A stretch of 64,000 nt of DNA from Prauserella endophytica (GTDB lineage Bacteria > Actinomycetota > Actinomycetes > Mycobacteriales > Pseudonocardiaceae). The translations under genes and the position numbers were made by a program. The notes under the pieces are model-generated. The model searched no databases. It was given only the letters and a program-made list of their open reading frames with translations, and was not told the origin of the DNA. The stretch is taken from contig NZ_SWMS01000004.1 of NCBI RefSeq assembly GCF_005146945.1, forward strand, positions 305,308-369,307. The letters are read 5' to 3'. Shown one piece after another: positions 57,301-64,000 of the stretch (position 1 is its first letter; each line of letters starts with the position of its first letter).

Positions 57301-57731
57301 GCAAGGACTTCTTCTACGGGCTGCGTCCGGGCGAGGAGTACCAGGTCGACCTGGAGCCGGGCGTGCGGCTGCTGATCGAGCTGGAGGCCATCGGCGAGGC
57401 CGACGAGCGCGGTATGCGGACCGTCATGGCGACCCTCAACGGTCAGCTCCGGCCGATCCAGGTGCGAGACCGTTCGGTGGCCTCCGACCTGCCGGCCAAG
57501 GAGAAGGCCGACAAGAACAATCCGAAGCACGTCGCGGCGCCGTTCGCCGGTGTGGTGACGGCTCAGGTGGCCGAGGGCGACACGATCTCCGCGGGCGACA
57601 CGGTGGCGACCATCGAGGCCATGAAGATGGAGGCCGCCATCACCGCCCAGGAGGGCGGCACCGTCCAGCGGCTGGCCATAGGCAAGGTGCAGCAGGTTGA
57701 AGGCGGCGACCTCCTGATCGTCCTGGAGTAG
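54357..57731 (+). CDS. pyc: Pyruvate carboxylase
   Basis: A 1124-residue biotin enzyme converting pyruvate to oxaloacetate. Biotin carboxylase covers residues 1-450 (NRGEIAIRAFRAA, EMNPRIQVEHTVTEE). The carboxyltransferase domain starts near 525 (VTDTTFRDAHQSLLATR, AIKDMAGLL). The C-terminal carrier has IEAMKMEAA with biotin Lys1090. ATG at 54357 follows AAAGGAAAGG. It is the pca-type full-length single chain of actinobacteria. Confidence 0.97.
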   Translation: MFRKVLVANRGEIAIRAFRAAYELGAGTVAVFPHEDRNSLHRLKADEAYEIGEPGHPVRAYLSVDEIVRAAVKAGADAVYPGYGFLSENPDLARACEEAGITFVGPSAEILELTGNKARAVAAAKAAGVPVLGSSAPSSDVDTLVEAAEELGFPVFVKAVAGGGGRGMRRVEDPRQLRESIEAAAREAESAFGDPTVFLEKAVVEPRHIEVQILSDGQGGVIHLYERDCSVQRRHQKVIELAPAPNLDPGLRERICADAVKFARQIGYRNAGTVEFLVDRDGNHVFIEMNPRIQVEHTVTEEVTDVDLVQSQLRIASGETLADLDLAQEKVYLRGAAMQCRITTEDPANGFRPDTGMISAYRSPGGSGIRLDGGTAFSGTEISAHFDSMLVKLTCRGRTFATAVGRARRALAEFRIRGVATNIPFLQAVLDDTDFQEGRVTTAFIEERPHLLTARHSADRGTRLLTYLADVTVNKPNGERPRLIDPQAKVPVLPEGEPPAGSKQKLTELGPEGFARWLRESPTIGVTDTTFRDAHQSLLATRVRTKDLLAIAPVVARTVPQLLSVECWGGATYDVALRFLAEDPWERLAALREAMPNICLQMLLRGRNTVGYTPYPTEVTDAFVEEATATGIDIFRIFDALNDVEQMRPAIEAVRSTGSAVAEVALCYTSDLSNPAEKLYTLDYYLKLAEQIVGAGAHVLAIKDMAGLLRAPAAVKLVTALRREFDLPVHIHTHDTAGGQLGTYLAAIGAGADAVDGAVASMAGTTSQPSLSAIVAATDFSDRPTGLDLQAIGDLEPYWEIVRKIYAPFEAGLASPTGRVYHHEIPGGQLSNLRTQARALGLGDRFEDIEKMYEAADKMLGHLVKVTPSSKVVGDLALHLVGAGVSPEEFEAEPSKFDIPDSVIGFLRGELGDPPGGWPEPFRTKALEGRAEPKPVVELSEEDRSELAANRRATLNRLLFPGPTKEFEAHREAHGDTSVLPSKDFFYGLRPGEEYQVDLEPGVRLLIELEAIGEADERGMRTVMATLNGQLRPIQVRDRSVASDLPAKEKADKNNPKHVAAPFAGVVTAQVAEGDTISAGDTVATIEAMKMEAAITAQEGGTVQRLAIGKVQQVEGGDLLIVLE

Positions 57732-57740
57732 CCCCTTCCA

Positions 57741-58055
57741 CCCGCGAGTCCCCCGCTCAGGCCCGCGAGTGCCCCGCTCAGGCCCGCGAGTGCCCCGCTC
57801 AGGCCCGCGAGTGCCCCGCTCAGGCCCGCGAGTGCCCCGCTCAGGCCCGCGAGTGCCCCGCTCGGGTCTGCGAGTCGTGCGTTCCCGTGCGCGAGTCTTG
57901 CGTTCGGGACGCCGAGTCGTGCGTTCCCGAGCGGGGGACTCAGCGTCTGGAGCGGGGGACTCGCGCGCCGGGGCGGGGGACTCGCGCGACGGAGCGGGGG
58001 ACTCGCGCGCCGGGGCGGGGGACTCGCGGTCTGGAGCGGGGGACTCGCGATAGCT
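57741..58055. repeat. Symmetrical 21-bp repeat array, six copies each way
   Basis: CCCGCGAGTGCCCCGCTCAGG-type units start at 57741, 57762, 57783, 57804, 57825 and 57846. Six inverted-sense units GCGGGGGACTCGCG-n7 start at 57931, 57952, 57973, 57994, 58015 and 58036. The period is 21 bp in both halves. A centre of degenerate CGAGTCGTGCGTTCCCG copies joins them. The array fills the gap between pyc and the arginase-family gene. It is not CRISPR. Confidence 0.9.
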
Positions 58056-58062
58056 TGGAGCC

Positions 58063-58887
58063 ATGCTGGTTCAGGCGGTGCCGCAGTGGCAGGGGGCCAC
58101 GTGGGCGGGTGCGGACGTGCGGTTGCCCACTGGCTGCCGCGCGCTCGCGGCACTCGCGAGCGAGGTGCTGGGCGTACCGGCGCGTGAGGTACCCGTTGGC
58201 TCCGAGGGCACCTCCACTGTGGACAACATCGGCAACAAGTCCGCGCTGGTCGCCAATCGGCAGGCACAGCTCGCGGCGCTGGAGGAGCCCGAGGGGCCGG
58301 TGCTCACCCTCGGCGGCGACTGCGCCGTCGACCTGGTGCCCGTCGGCGTCGCTCGGTACCGCCACGGCCCGGGCCTCGGCATCGTCTGGTTCGACGCGCA
58401 CGCCGACTCCAACACGCCCGCCTCGTCCCCGTCCGGTGCCTTCCACGGCATGGTCCTGCGCTCGCTGCTCGGCGACGGCGACCCCGATTTCGCCGCGAGC
58501 CCCCCACTCGCACCCGGTCACGCCGTGCTCGTCGGCACGCGCGCGTTCGACCCCGCCGAACGGCAGGCCGTCGCCGACGGGCTCCTTCGCCACGTGCCCG
58601 TTCCCTCCGAACCGGATGCGATCGCGGGCGCCGTAACCGATTCTGGCGCCACGAAGGTCTACCTTCACATCGACCTCGATGTGCTCGACCCGGCGGAACA
58701 CGGCCCCCTCATGCACTACCACGAGCCCGGCGGACTGTCCGTCGAGCAGCTCGTCGCCGGAATCGAGAGCCTCGCGCGGTTCGACGTCGTCGGCGCGGCC
58801 ATCACCGAATGCGCCGCGCCGCGGCGGCGGGACCTCGACGCATTGGTCCCGGTGCTCCAAGCGGTGAGCCGTCTACTGGCGGATTGA
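58063..58887 (+). CDS. Arginase/agmatinase family protein
   Basis: A 274-residue ureohydrolase fold. Metal sites include Asp111, His113 and Asp115 in WFDAHADSN and the HIDLDVLDP pair. The usual GGDH is GGDC (Cys87), removing one Mn ligand. SGAFHGMVL is conserved in the family. The start lies 8 nt after the repeat array. The substrate is probably not arginine; formiminoglutamase-like or other amidine hydrolysis is possible. Confidence 0.85.
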   Translation: MLVQAVPQWQGATWAGADVRLPTGCRALAALASEVLGVPAREVPVGSEGTSTVDNIGNKSALVANRQAQLAALEEPEGPVLTLGGDCAVDLVPVGVARYRHGPGLGIVWFDAHADSNTPASSPSGAFHGMVLRSLLGDGDPDFAASPPLAPGHAVLVGTRAFDPAERQAVADGLLRHVPVPSEPDAIAGAVTDSGATKVYLHIDLDVLDPAEHGPLMHYHEPGGLSVEQLVAGIESLARFDVVGAAITECAAPRRRDLDALVPVLQAVSRLLAD

Positions 58888-59040
58888 CAACGCCATTCTT
58901 GTCACGACTGCAATAACCCCGCCCGGGAATTTGTCACCGCGCTTCGACGGCGCCGGTCCTTTGCGCCCACAGTGATACATTTCGAGCCCTTTTTTCGATG
59001 TGTCATCTGTCACCCCTCGATGACTGTGGGGAAGGAGCTG

Positions 59041-60279
59041 GTGACGACCGTGTCCGGGCGCGTACTAGACGAACCAGTGGAATCCGTTGCCCTGCCGGGC
59101 CGGCTCGCCGACATCATGAGGCCGGAGCTGGAAAGCGTGGCCGAGGAGATCGTCGCGGAGATCCGCGCACTGATCCCCGAGTACCGCCGCCCCATCGACG
59201 GACCGTACGGAAAGTCGATCAAAGCGGGGGTGAAGCACGCGATCACGTTGTTCGTCGAGCAGATCGCCGACCCGAGCGTGTCGAAGGAACACGCGCACGA
59301 GGTGCATCGAAGACTCGGGCAATACGAGATGCGCGAGGGCCGCAGCCTCGACACGCTGCAGGCCGCGTATCGCGTGGGAGCCCGGATCGCGTGGCGCCGC
59401 ATTATGCGCGTCGGCCGACGCAGCGGCTTCTCCTCGGCTGTCATGTCCCAGCTGGCCGACTCGATGCTCGCGTTCATGGACGAGCTCGCCTCGGTGGCGC
59501 TCGACGGCTACCTCGAGGCCAAGGCCTGCTCCGCCGACGCACTGGAGACGTGGCGGCGCAGGTTGCTGCAGCTGATCCTGGAGCGGCCGCCCGCCCCCGC
59601 CGAAGCCATCGAGGAACTGGCCCAGCTCGTTGGGTGGGCGGTGCCGGAGGCGGCGACCCCGCTAGCCGTGCGCTCTCTGTACCGCGCGGGCACGCCCGCC
59701 CGCCCCGTGCTCGACCCCGACGTCCTCACCGAGCTGACCGGCCTCGAACCCCACCTGGTCGTGCCGGGTGAGCTGACACGTGAACGCATCGCCGTGCTCC
59801 AGGCCGCGCTGCCCGACTGCCGCCTCGCCGTCGGCACGTGCGTTCCGCTCGACGCCGTGGCGGACTCCCTTCGGTGGGCGCGCAAGGCGCTCACGCTCGT
59901 CGACGAGGGCGTGCTGCCGGCGCGGCGCGTGACGTGGGCGGACGACTGCCTGCCCACCTTGCTGCTGCACTCCGACGAGCTGCTGGTGCGACAGCTGCGC
60001 AGGCGCCTGCTCGCCGCGCTCGACGGGCACACCGCGAAGCAGCGTGAGCGGATGATCGAGACCCTGCGGGCGTGGCTCGACGCGCAGGGCAACGTGCTCG
60101 ACGTCGCCGAGCGCCTCAACGTCCACCCACAGACCGTGCGTTACCGCATGCGGCAGCTGGAGTCGACGTTCGGCGACCGTATGCACGACCCGGACGCGCG
60201 GTTTGAGATGGAGCTGGCGTTGCGGACGGTGCGGTTGGCTCCGGCGCGGCTGTTGCCTGCCCAGCGTTCGCCTCGCTAG
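59041..60279 (+). CDS. PucR/CdaR-type helix-turn-helix regulator
   Basis: A 412-residue regulator. The N-terminal 170 residues are a helical sensor (RsbR/RsbT-like pattern LRQYEMREGRSLDTLQAAYRVG). The C-terminal HTH_30 is VLDVAERLNVHPQTVRYRMRQLE. GTG at 59041 follows AAGGAG; ATG at 59020 is an alternative. It follows the arginase-type gene and may control it; the effector is unknown. Confidence 0.82.
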   Translation: MTTVSGRVLDEPVESVALPGRLADIMRPELESVAEEIVAEIRALIPEYRRPIDGPYGKSIKAGVKHAITLFVEQIADPSVSKEHAHEVHRRLGQYEMREGRSLDTLQAAYRVGARIAWRRIMRVGRRSGFSSAVMSQLADSMLAFMDELASVALDGYLEAKACSADALETWRRRLLQLILERPPAPAEAIEELAQLVGWAVPEAATPLAVRSLYRAGTPARPVLDPDVLTELTGLEPHLVVPGELTRERIAVLQAALPDCRLAVGTCVPLDAVADSLRWARKALTLVDEGVLPARRVTWADDCLPTLLLHSDELLVRQLRRRLLAALDGHTAKQRERMIETLRAWLDAQGNVLDVAERLNVHPQTVRYRMRQLESTFGDRMHDPDARFEMELALRTVRLAPARLLPAQRSPR

Positions 60280-60350
60280 TGGGGTTGGGGTTCGTTCAGG
60301 ACCGGGTGTCCGTTTTCGCGCGGGTGGTTGCCTGCTCGGCGTTCGCCCTG

Positions 60351-60848
60351 CTAGCGCGGCTCCAGTTCGATCACCACCCAGCGCTCGCCCTCGCGGCGGA
60401 CGGACACGAGCAACTGGGCGGCGGCGGCACCGGGCGAGGCGCCTTCCCTCGTCGCCGACTGGTCGAGGAACACCAGCACCTCCGCGCTGTCGCCGGTCAG
60501 CGAGCGCACCGCGGAGTCGACCACCCGCGTGGTCACCGACAGCCGCTGCCCCGGCGCCTCCCTCCGCACCTGGGCGAAGAGCGCGTCGTAGCTGCCGCGC
60601 GCGTTGCCCCGCAACACCTCACTCGCCGCCTGCTCGGTCGCGGCGGTGTTCTCGTGCGTGTAGGTGAAGATCCGGTTCACGGCGTTCGTCACGGCCGCGG
60701 TGACCTCCGCCGTCGCCTCGGCGTCCACCACCGCGATGTTGCTCGCCGCCTCTCCGGAGCGCAGGCTGTTCGCCGCCGCGGTGAACCACGCGCCGAGCCC
60801 CGCCAGCAGTACCGCGGCCACGGCCAGCGCCAGGTGCCGCCGTCTCAC
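60351..60848 (-). CDS. Mce-associated membrane protein (second)
   Basis: A 165-residue protein with one N-terminal helix (LALAVAAVLLAGLGAWFTAA) and an exported NTF2-like domain (FTYTHENTAATEQAASEVL, VLVFLDQSATREG). It overlaps the preceding gene in GTGA. Such Mas proteins follow mce operons and help hold the complex together. It is the last gene of this operon. Confidence 0.85.
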   Translation of the reverse strand: MRRRHLALAVAAVLLAGLGAWFTAAANSLRSGEAASNIAVVDAEATAEVTAAVTNAVNRIFTYTHENTAATEQAASEVLRGNARGSYDALFAQVRREAPGQRLSVTTRVVDSAVRSLTGDSAEVLVFLDQSATREGASPGAAAAQLLVSVRREGERWVVIELEPR

Positions 60849-61354
60849 GACACACCTCCCAGCGGCACCTGGTCGAGTGCGCTGAGCTTCCAGCCCCCGT
60901 CGGTGCGCCGCAGCTGCGCGCTGAAGCGGTTGCGGGTGGTGGCGGGCTCGGTGCCCTCCCGCGCGCTCGTGATCTCCACCGACACCAGCATCCTCGCCGT
61001 CCCGCCGTCGACATCGAGCTCGGCGACGGCCGCGTCGAGCACCTCCCCGGTCGCCACCGTGCGGCCCTGGCGCAACGTCTGCCTGGTCTGCTCCCCGGTC
61101 GCGGCGAGCTCGTCGCGCAGCGGTCCGGTCGACACGGCGAGCCAGCGGTCGATGCCCGCGTCCACGTCGTGGTAGTCGAGCGTGGTCACCTGCGCGACGT
61201 GCTCGCGCCCCGCGCGCAGCACCTCCTCGCGCACGGCACCGGCCGTCACCGCCTCGTCGCCCGCCGCGGAGAGCCACGTGTACCCGCCCCAGCTCGCGAA
61301 GGCCGTCGCGGCGGCGACGGCCGCGACGAGGCCCGCCGTCACTCGGTCAGCCAC
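60845..61354 (-). CDS. Mce-associated membrane protein (first)
   Basis: A 169-residue protein with one N-terminal helix (GLVAAVAAATAFASWGGY) and the same exported Mas fold. GTG at 61354 follows GGAGG by 7 nt and overlaps the mceF stop by 16 nt; GTG at 61342 (GTGA) is an alternative. It is part of the mce operon. Confidence 0.85.
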   Translation of the reverse strand: MADRVTAGLVAAVAAATAFASWGGYTWLSAAGDEAVTAGAVREEVLRAGREHVAQVTTLDYHDVDAGIDRWLAVSTGPLRDELAATGEQTRQTLRQGRTVATGEVLDAAVAELDVDGGTARMLVSVEITSAREGTEPATTRNRFSAQLRRTDGGWKLSALDQVPLGGVS

Positions 61355-62532
61355 AGCAGATCCTCCAGCGTCGTCGACACAGAGGGCAGCGGCACCGGCA
61401 GGCCGCCTGGCACGGCGAGCTCGGGCACGCCTGCCGACGGCGCGTTCTGCGAGCCGCGCACGGAGCTGGGGTCGCCCCTCGGCAGGGTGCACGCGGCGGC
61501 GGTGTTGAACGGTGCCGGGCTCACGTCGTCGGCCGGACGCCGGTTGGTCCCCTCGTATCCCCGCACGCACGGCCGAGGGTCGAAGAACGTCAACGCGAGC
61601 GAGAGGTTGCCGCCGTCCGGGGTGATCGCGGTCGACGTCGCCGCCACCGCCTTCGGGGTCACCACGAAGAACTGCTCCATGCCCGCCGAGCGAGCCTCGA
61701 ACAGGCGTGCCGTCGTGAGCAGGTTCGCCACGAGCACCGACAGGGCGGGATCGGTGTCCGCCAGCAGCCCGCTCAGCTGCGTCGCCGCCTGCGGAGCCGT
61801 GCCGATCAGCCGCCGCAGGTCGCCGTCGGCGGCCGCGAGCTCCTTGGCCAGCAGCACGGCGTTGTCCGCGAACGACCGCCACGCCTGCGAGGAGTCCGCC
61901 TGCGTGCGCAGCACCGTGGCCCCGTCGTCGATGAGCGCGGACGTCTGCGGCAGATGCTCGGCGGCCGTGCGCGTGAACGAGCTGGACGAGTCGAGCAGCA
62001 CCTGCAGGCTCGGGCCCGCGCCCTGCATGGCGTCGTAGAACTCGTCCACCACCACTCGCAGCGACTCGGTGGGCACCGACTCGGTGAACGCCGACAGGTT
62101 CGCCAGCAGGTCCTCCACCGGCATCGGCAGCGTGGTCGCCTCGCGCGGGATGACGGCGCCGTCGGTCAGGAACGGCCCGCCTTCGGTGCGGGGCTGGAGG
62201 TCGACGTACTGCTCGCCGACCGCGGACCGGTTGGCTACCACCGCCTGCGAGTTGACCGGGATCGGCGGGGCGGACGATTCGATGACGAGGTCGGCCTCCA
62301 TGCCGCCGTCGGTCAGCCGCATCTCGCCGACCCTGCCGACCGCGACGCCCCGGTACGTCACCTCGCCGCCCGTGAAGATGCCGCCGCCCTCGGACAGCTG
62401 GAGCCGCACGACGTGGCCGCCGTCGCCGAAGAGCCTGCCCAGTCCCGCGTAGTTCGCCCCGACGAACGCGACCGTGCCGAGCGCGACCAACACGAACGCG
62501 ATCACCTGCATCCGGATCCTGGTGGTGAGCAT
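61339..62532 (-). CDS. MCE-family protein, MceF-like
   Basis: A 397-residue substrate-binding subunit of a lipid-uptake ABC system. One membrane helix (MQVIAFVLVALGTVAFVG) precedes the MCE domain (GGEVTYRGVAVGRVGEMRL, YVDLQP). A long helical region follows and the last 90 residues are Pro-rich. Its ATG overlaps the mceE stop. As the last MCE before the Mas genes it fits MceF. Confidence 0.9.
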   Translation of the reverse strand: MLTTRIRMQVIAFVLVALGTVAFVGANYAGLGRLFGDGGHVVRLQLSEGGGIFTGGEVTYRGVAVGRVGEMRLTDGGMEADLVIESSAPPIPVNSQAVVANRSAVGEQYVDLQPRTEGGPFLTDGAVIPREATTLPMPVEDLLANLSAFTESVPTESLRVVVDEFYDAMQGAGPSLQVLLDSSSSFTRTAAEHLPQTSALIDDGATVLRTQADSSQAWRSFADNAVLLAKELAAADGDLRRLIGTAPQAATQLSGLLADTDPALSVLVANLLTTARLFEARSAGMEQFFVVTPKAVAATSTAITPDGGNLSLALTFFDPRPCVRGYEGTNRRPADDVSPAPFNTAAACTLPRGDPSSVRGSQNAPSAGVPELAVPGGLPVPLPSVSTTLEDLLWLTE

Positions 62533-63581
62533 CAGGGAGCACCCCCGTCGGTCGGCGGCACCGGCAGCGGCACCTTCGGCTCCGTGTAGCCCTCCCACGG
62601 CTCGACGTCGACGAACACGTTGAGGTAGTCGCCCTCGATGCCGTCGAGCACGGCGTCGGTGAACGGGAACGTCGGCAGGATCTCCAGCGCCTTCGGCAGG
62701 TCCTGGCCCGCGTCGGCGAGCCGGTCGAGCAGCGGAGCCAGCGCCTCCAGGTCTGCGACCAGGTCGTCGCGGCTGCGGTCGATCACGTCCACCGCGACGC
62801 CGGAGAGCTCGTCGAGCGACTGCAGCATCGTCACGAGCGCCGTGCGCTGCTCCGACAGCTCGCGCAGGCCGGGAGTGAGATCGTTGAGCGCGCCGGTGAT
62901 CTGGTCCTCCCGCCCGGCCAGTGTGGACGCGAGCCGGTTCAGCCCGTCGAGAGCGCGCGTGATCTCGCCTCGGTGGGCGTCCAGGTTGGACACCAGCTGG
63001 TCCACCCCCGAGAGGAACGACTTGATCTCCTGCTCGTTGCCGCTCAGCACGTTGGACAGCTCGCGGTTGATCGTCTGCAACTGCCCGATACCGCCGCCGT
63101 TGAGCAGCAGCGACAGGGCGCCGAACACCTCCTCGATCTCCGGGTGCCGGTTGGTGCGCGACACCGGGATCAGCGCGCCGTCGGCCAGCCGCGCCCGCCG
63201 TTCGCCCGGTTCGGCGCGCGGGGAGGCCAGCTCCACGAACTTCTCGCCGAGCAGGCTCGACTGCCGGATGCTGGCGATCGCGTCGGCGGGCAGGTGCACG
63301 TCACCGTTGATCACGAGCACCGCCTGTGCGGTCCAGCCGTCCTCGCCTCCGAGGTCGATCGACTCGACGGTGCCCACGGGCACGTCGTTGACCTTCACCG
63401 CCGCGTGCGGCACGAGGTCGAGCACGTCGCGGAACTGCGCCGTGACCCGGTACGGGTGGTCGCCGACGTCGGCGCCGCCGGGCAGCGGCAGGTCGTAAAC
63501 GCCGTCGAACTCGCCCGGCGCGCAGCCCGCGACGAGCACACCGGCGCAGACCGCCGCCACGAGGGCCCGGATCCTGTTCAC
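62532..63581 (-). CDS. MCE-family lipoprotein, MceE-like (LprK type)
   Basis: A 349-residue lipoprotein. The signal ALVAAVCAGVLVAGCAPGEF has a lipobox Cys near residue 20. The MCE domain follows (VTAQFRDVLDLVPHAAVKVNDVPVG... FVELASP), then a coiled helical stretch. GTG at 63581 follows GGGAGGG. The lipobox places it as the MceE member. It overlaps MceF by TGATG. Confidence 0.92.
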   Translation of the reverse strand: MNRIRALVAAVCAGVLVAGCAPGEFDGVYDLPLPGGADVGDHPYRVTAQFRDVLDLVPHAAVKVNDVPVGTVESIDLGGEDGWTAQAVLVINGDVHLPADAIASIRQSSLLGEKFVELASPRAEPGERRARLADGALIPVSRTNRHPEIEEVFGALSLLLNGGGIGQLQTINRELSNVLSGNEQEIKSFLSGVDQLVSNLDAHRGEITRALDGLNRLASTLAGREDQITGALNDLTPGLRELSEQRTALVTMLQSLDELSGVAVDVIDRSRDDLVADLEALAPLLDRLADAGQDLPKALEILPTFPFTDAVLDGIEGDYLNVFVDVEPWEGYTEPKVPLPVPPTDGGAP

Positions 63582-63583
63582 CG

Positions 63584-64000
63584 TCACCCTCCCGTCCTCG
63601 GCAGCGGCAGGTACTCGAAGAGGTTCGCGCGGCCCTGCAGCGTCTGGCTGCGCGGATCGAACGTGTTGTACGCGTTCTCCACGGCCAGCGGAACGCCGTC
63701 GAGCGCCTCGGCCAGCTCCGCGCGGTGGTTCACCAGCAGCTGGGTGGTCTCGGCCAGCTTGCCGACATTGGACTGGAGGGCGGCTCGGTTGTCCCGGATG
63801 AAGCCCTGGATCTCGCCGAGTGCGACCCCGAGCGTGTGCAGCGCGGCGGACAGCTCCTCGCGGTCGGCCGAGAGCGTCTCCCACACCTGCGCGAGCTGGC
63901 CGGTGACCTGACGCACCTGGCCGTCGTTGCCTGCCAGCACGTCGGTGAAGCGGGCCAGTTCCTCGATGGTGGCGAACAGGTCGTCCTCCGATCCGGACAG
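63584..64000 (-). CDS. MCE-family protein, C-terminal part (MceD/MceC-like)
   Basis: The 5' end is beyond the right edge; 138 codons are seen. The sequence is helical (ADREELSAALHTLGVALGEI) and ends AVENAYNTFDPRSQTLQGRA...LPLPRTGG, as in MceC/MceD proteins. Its stop lies 2 nt before the mceE start, so it is in the same operon. Confidence 0.8.
   Translation of the reverse strand: MSGSEDDLFATIEELARFTDVLAGNDGQVRQVTGQLAQVWETLSADREELSAALHTLGVALGEIQGFIRDNRAALQSNVGKLAETTQLLVNHRAELAEALDGVPLAVENAYNTFDPRSQTLQGRANLFEYLPLPRTGG

Noticed and set aside
57741..58055. CRISPR array or VNTR-coding gene
   Set aside because: The 21-bp units are adjacent with no unique spacers, and open frames exist on both strands merely because of the period.
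54234..58064. 1276-residue open frame on the minus strand opposite pyc
   Set aside because: Shadow of pyc extended by the 21-bp array, whose period is a multiple of three and keeps all frames open.
61354..62542. Long minus-strand frame extending the first Mas gene upstream to 62542
   Set aside because: The upstream part is a shadow of mceF; homology begins after the membrane helix near 61354.

Overview
This is high-GC actinobacterial chromosome. Codon usage with G/C in third positions, GTG/TTG starts, GTGA and ATGA gene overlaps, many probable leaderless transcripts, a FbiD/CofC gene for F420, a CcpA-free branched-chain amino acid cluster with attenuators, a Lys/Ala-tailed HU protein and an mce operon all point to the Mycobacteriales/Pseudonocardiales. 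The dispersed palindrome GCAGTGAAGG-n3-CCTTCACTGC and the WXG-Rhs toxin locus make a member of the Pseudonocardiaceae (Amycolatopsis/Saccharomonospora-like) my best inference. From memory, the gene order closely follows the Mycobacterium tuberculosis Rv3013 to Rv2967c block, so most of the window is conserved backbone and departures from it stand out.

Layout. 1-4.8 kb: ACT-domain protein, gatCAB amidotransferase and a small membrane protein. 4.9-7.1 kb: sugar-dehydrogenase-like lipoprotein and a 2-hydroxyacid dehydrogenase. 7.1-13.2 kb: an accessory island with an 86-bp tandem repeat and a four-gene minus-strand operon (EspC-like protein, WXG-Rhs polymorphic toxin, candidate immunity protein, small helical protein). 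13.4-26 kb: DoxX, ilvD, PH-domain protein, ilvBNC, DUF397 protein, serA, leuB, a small protein and cimA. 26-31 kb: FAH-family protein, an inserted flavin monooxygenase, gltX, HAD hydrolase, tRNA-Gln and tRNA-Glu. 31.0-31.7 kb: a decayed Rip1-type site-2 protease. 31.8-35.5 kb: IclR regulator divergent from leuCD, then the HU gene. 35.7-41.4 kb: cofC-ppk-mutT1 on the minus strand, an acyltransferase and gpsA. 41.4-44.2 kb: cysteine dioxygenase behind a polycysteine leader, then a flavin oxidase-like gene divergent from a MocR regulator. 44.2-53.2 kb: ddl, DUF3515, Lrp-ligand domain, thiL, GNAT, gamma-carbonic anhydrase, ung, rpmB, DAK2/FakA-like gene, recG. 53.3-60.3 kb: S8 peptidase-like protein, pyruvate carboxylase, a symmetrical 21-bp repeat array, arginase-family protein, PucR-type regulator. 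60.35-64 kb: the end of an mce operon.

Functionally, ilvD, ilvBNC, leuB, cimA and leuCD cover most of valine, leucine and isoleucine synthesis. gltX, tRNA-Glu, tRNA-Gln and gatCAB together make the indirect Gln-tRNA pathway.

The most interesting signals are regulatory. Three short leader ORFs (ilvB, cimA, cdo) each begin 7 nt after a -10 box with a well-spaced -35, so each is probably leaderless. They carry Ile/Leu/Val, Val-Ile-Ile-Ile and Cys-rich codon runs matching the downstream enzyme. In the cdo case the Cys-codon tract is complementary over 10 nt to the cdo ribosome-binding region. Other notable items are the Rhs toxin, the S8 protein lacking its oxyanion Asn, 53-bp perfect palindromes at gene ends, and the 6+6 repeat array.
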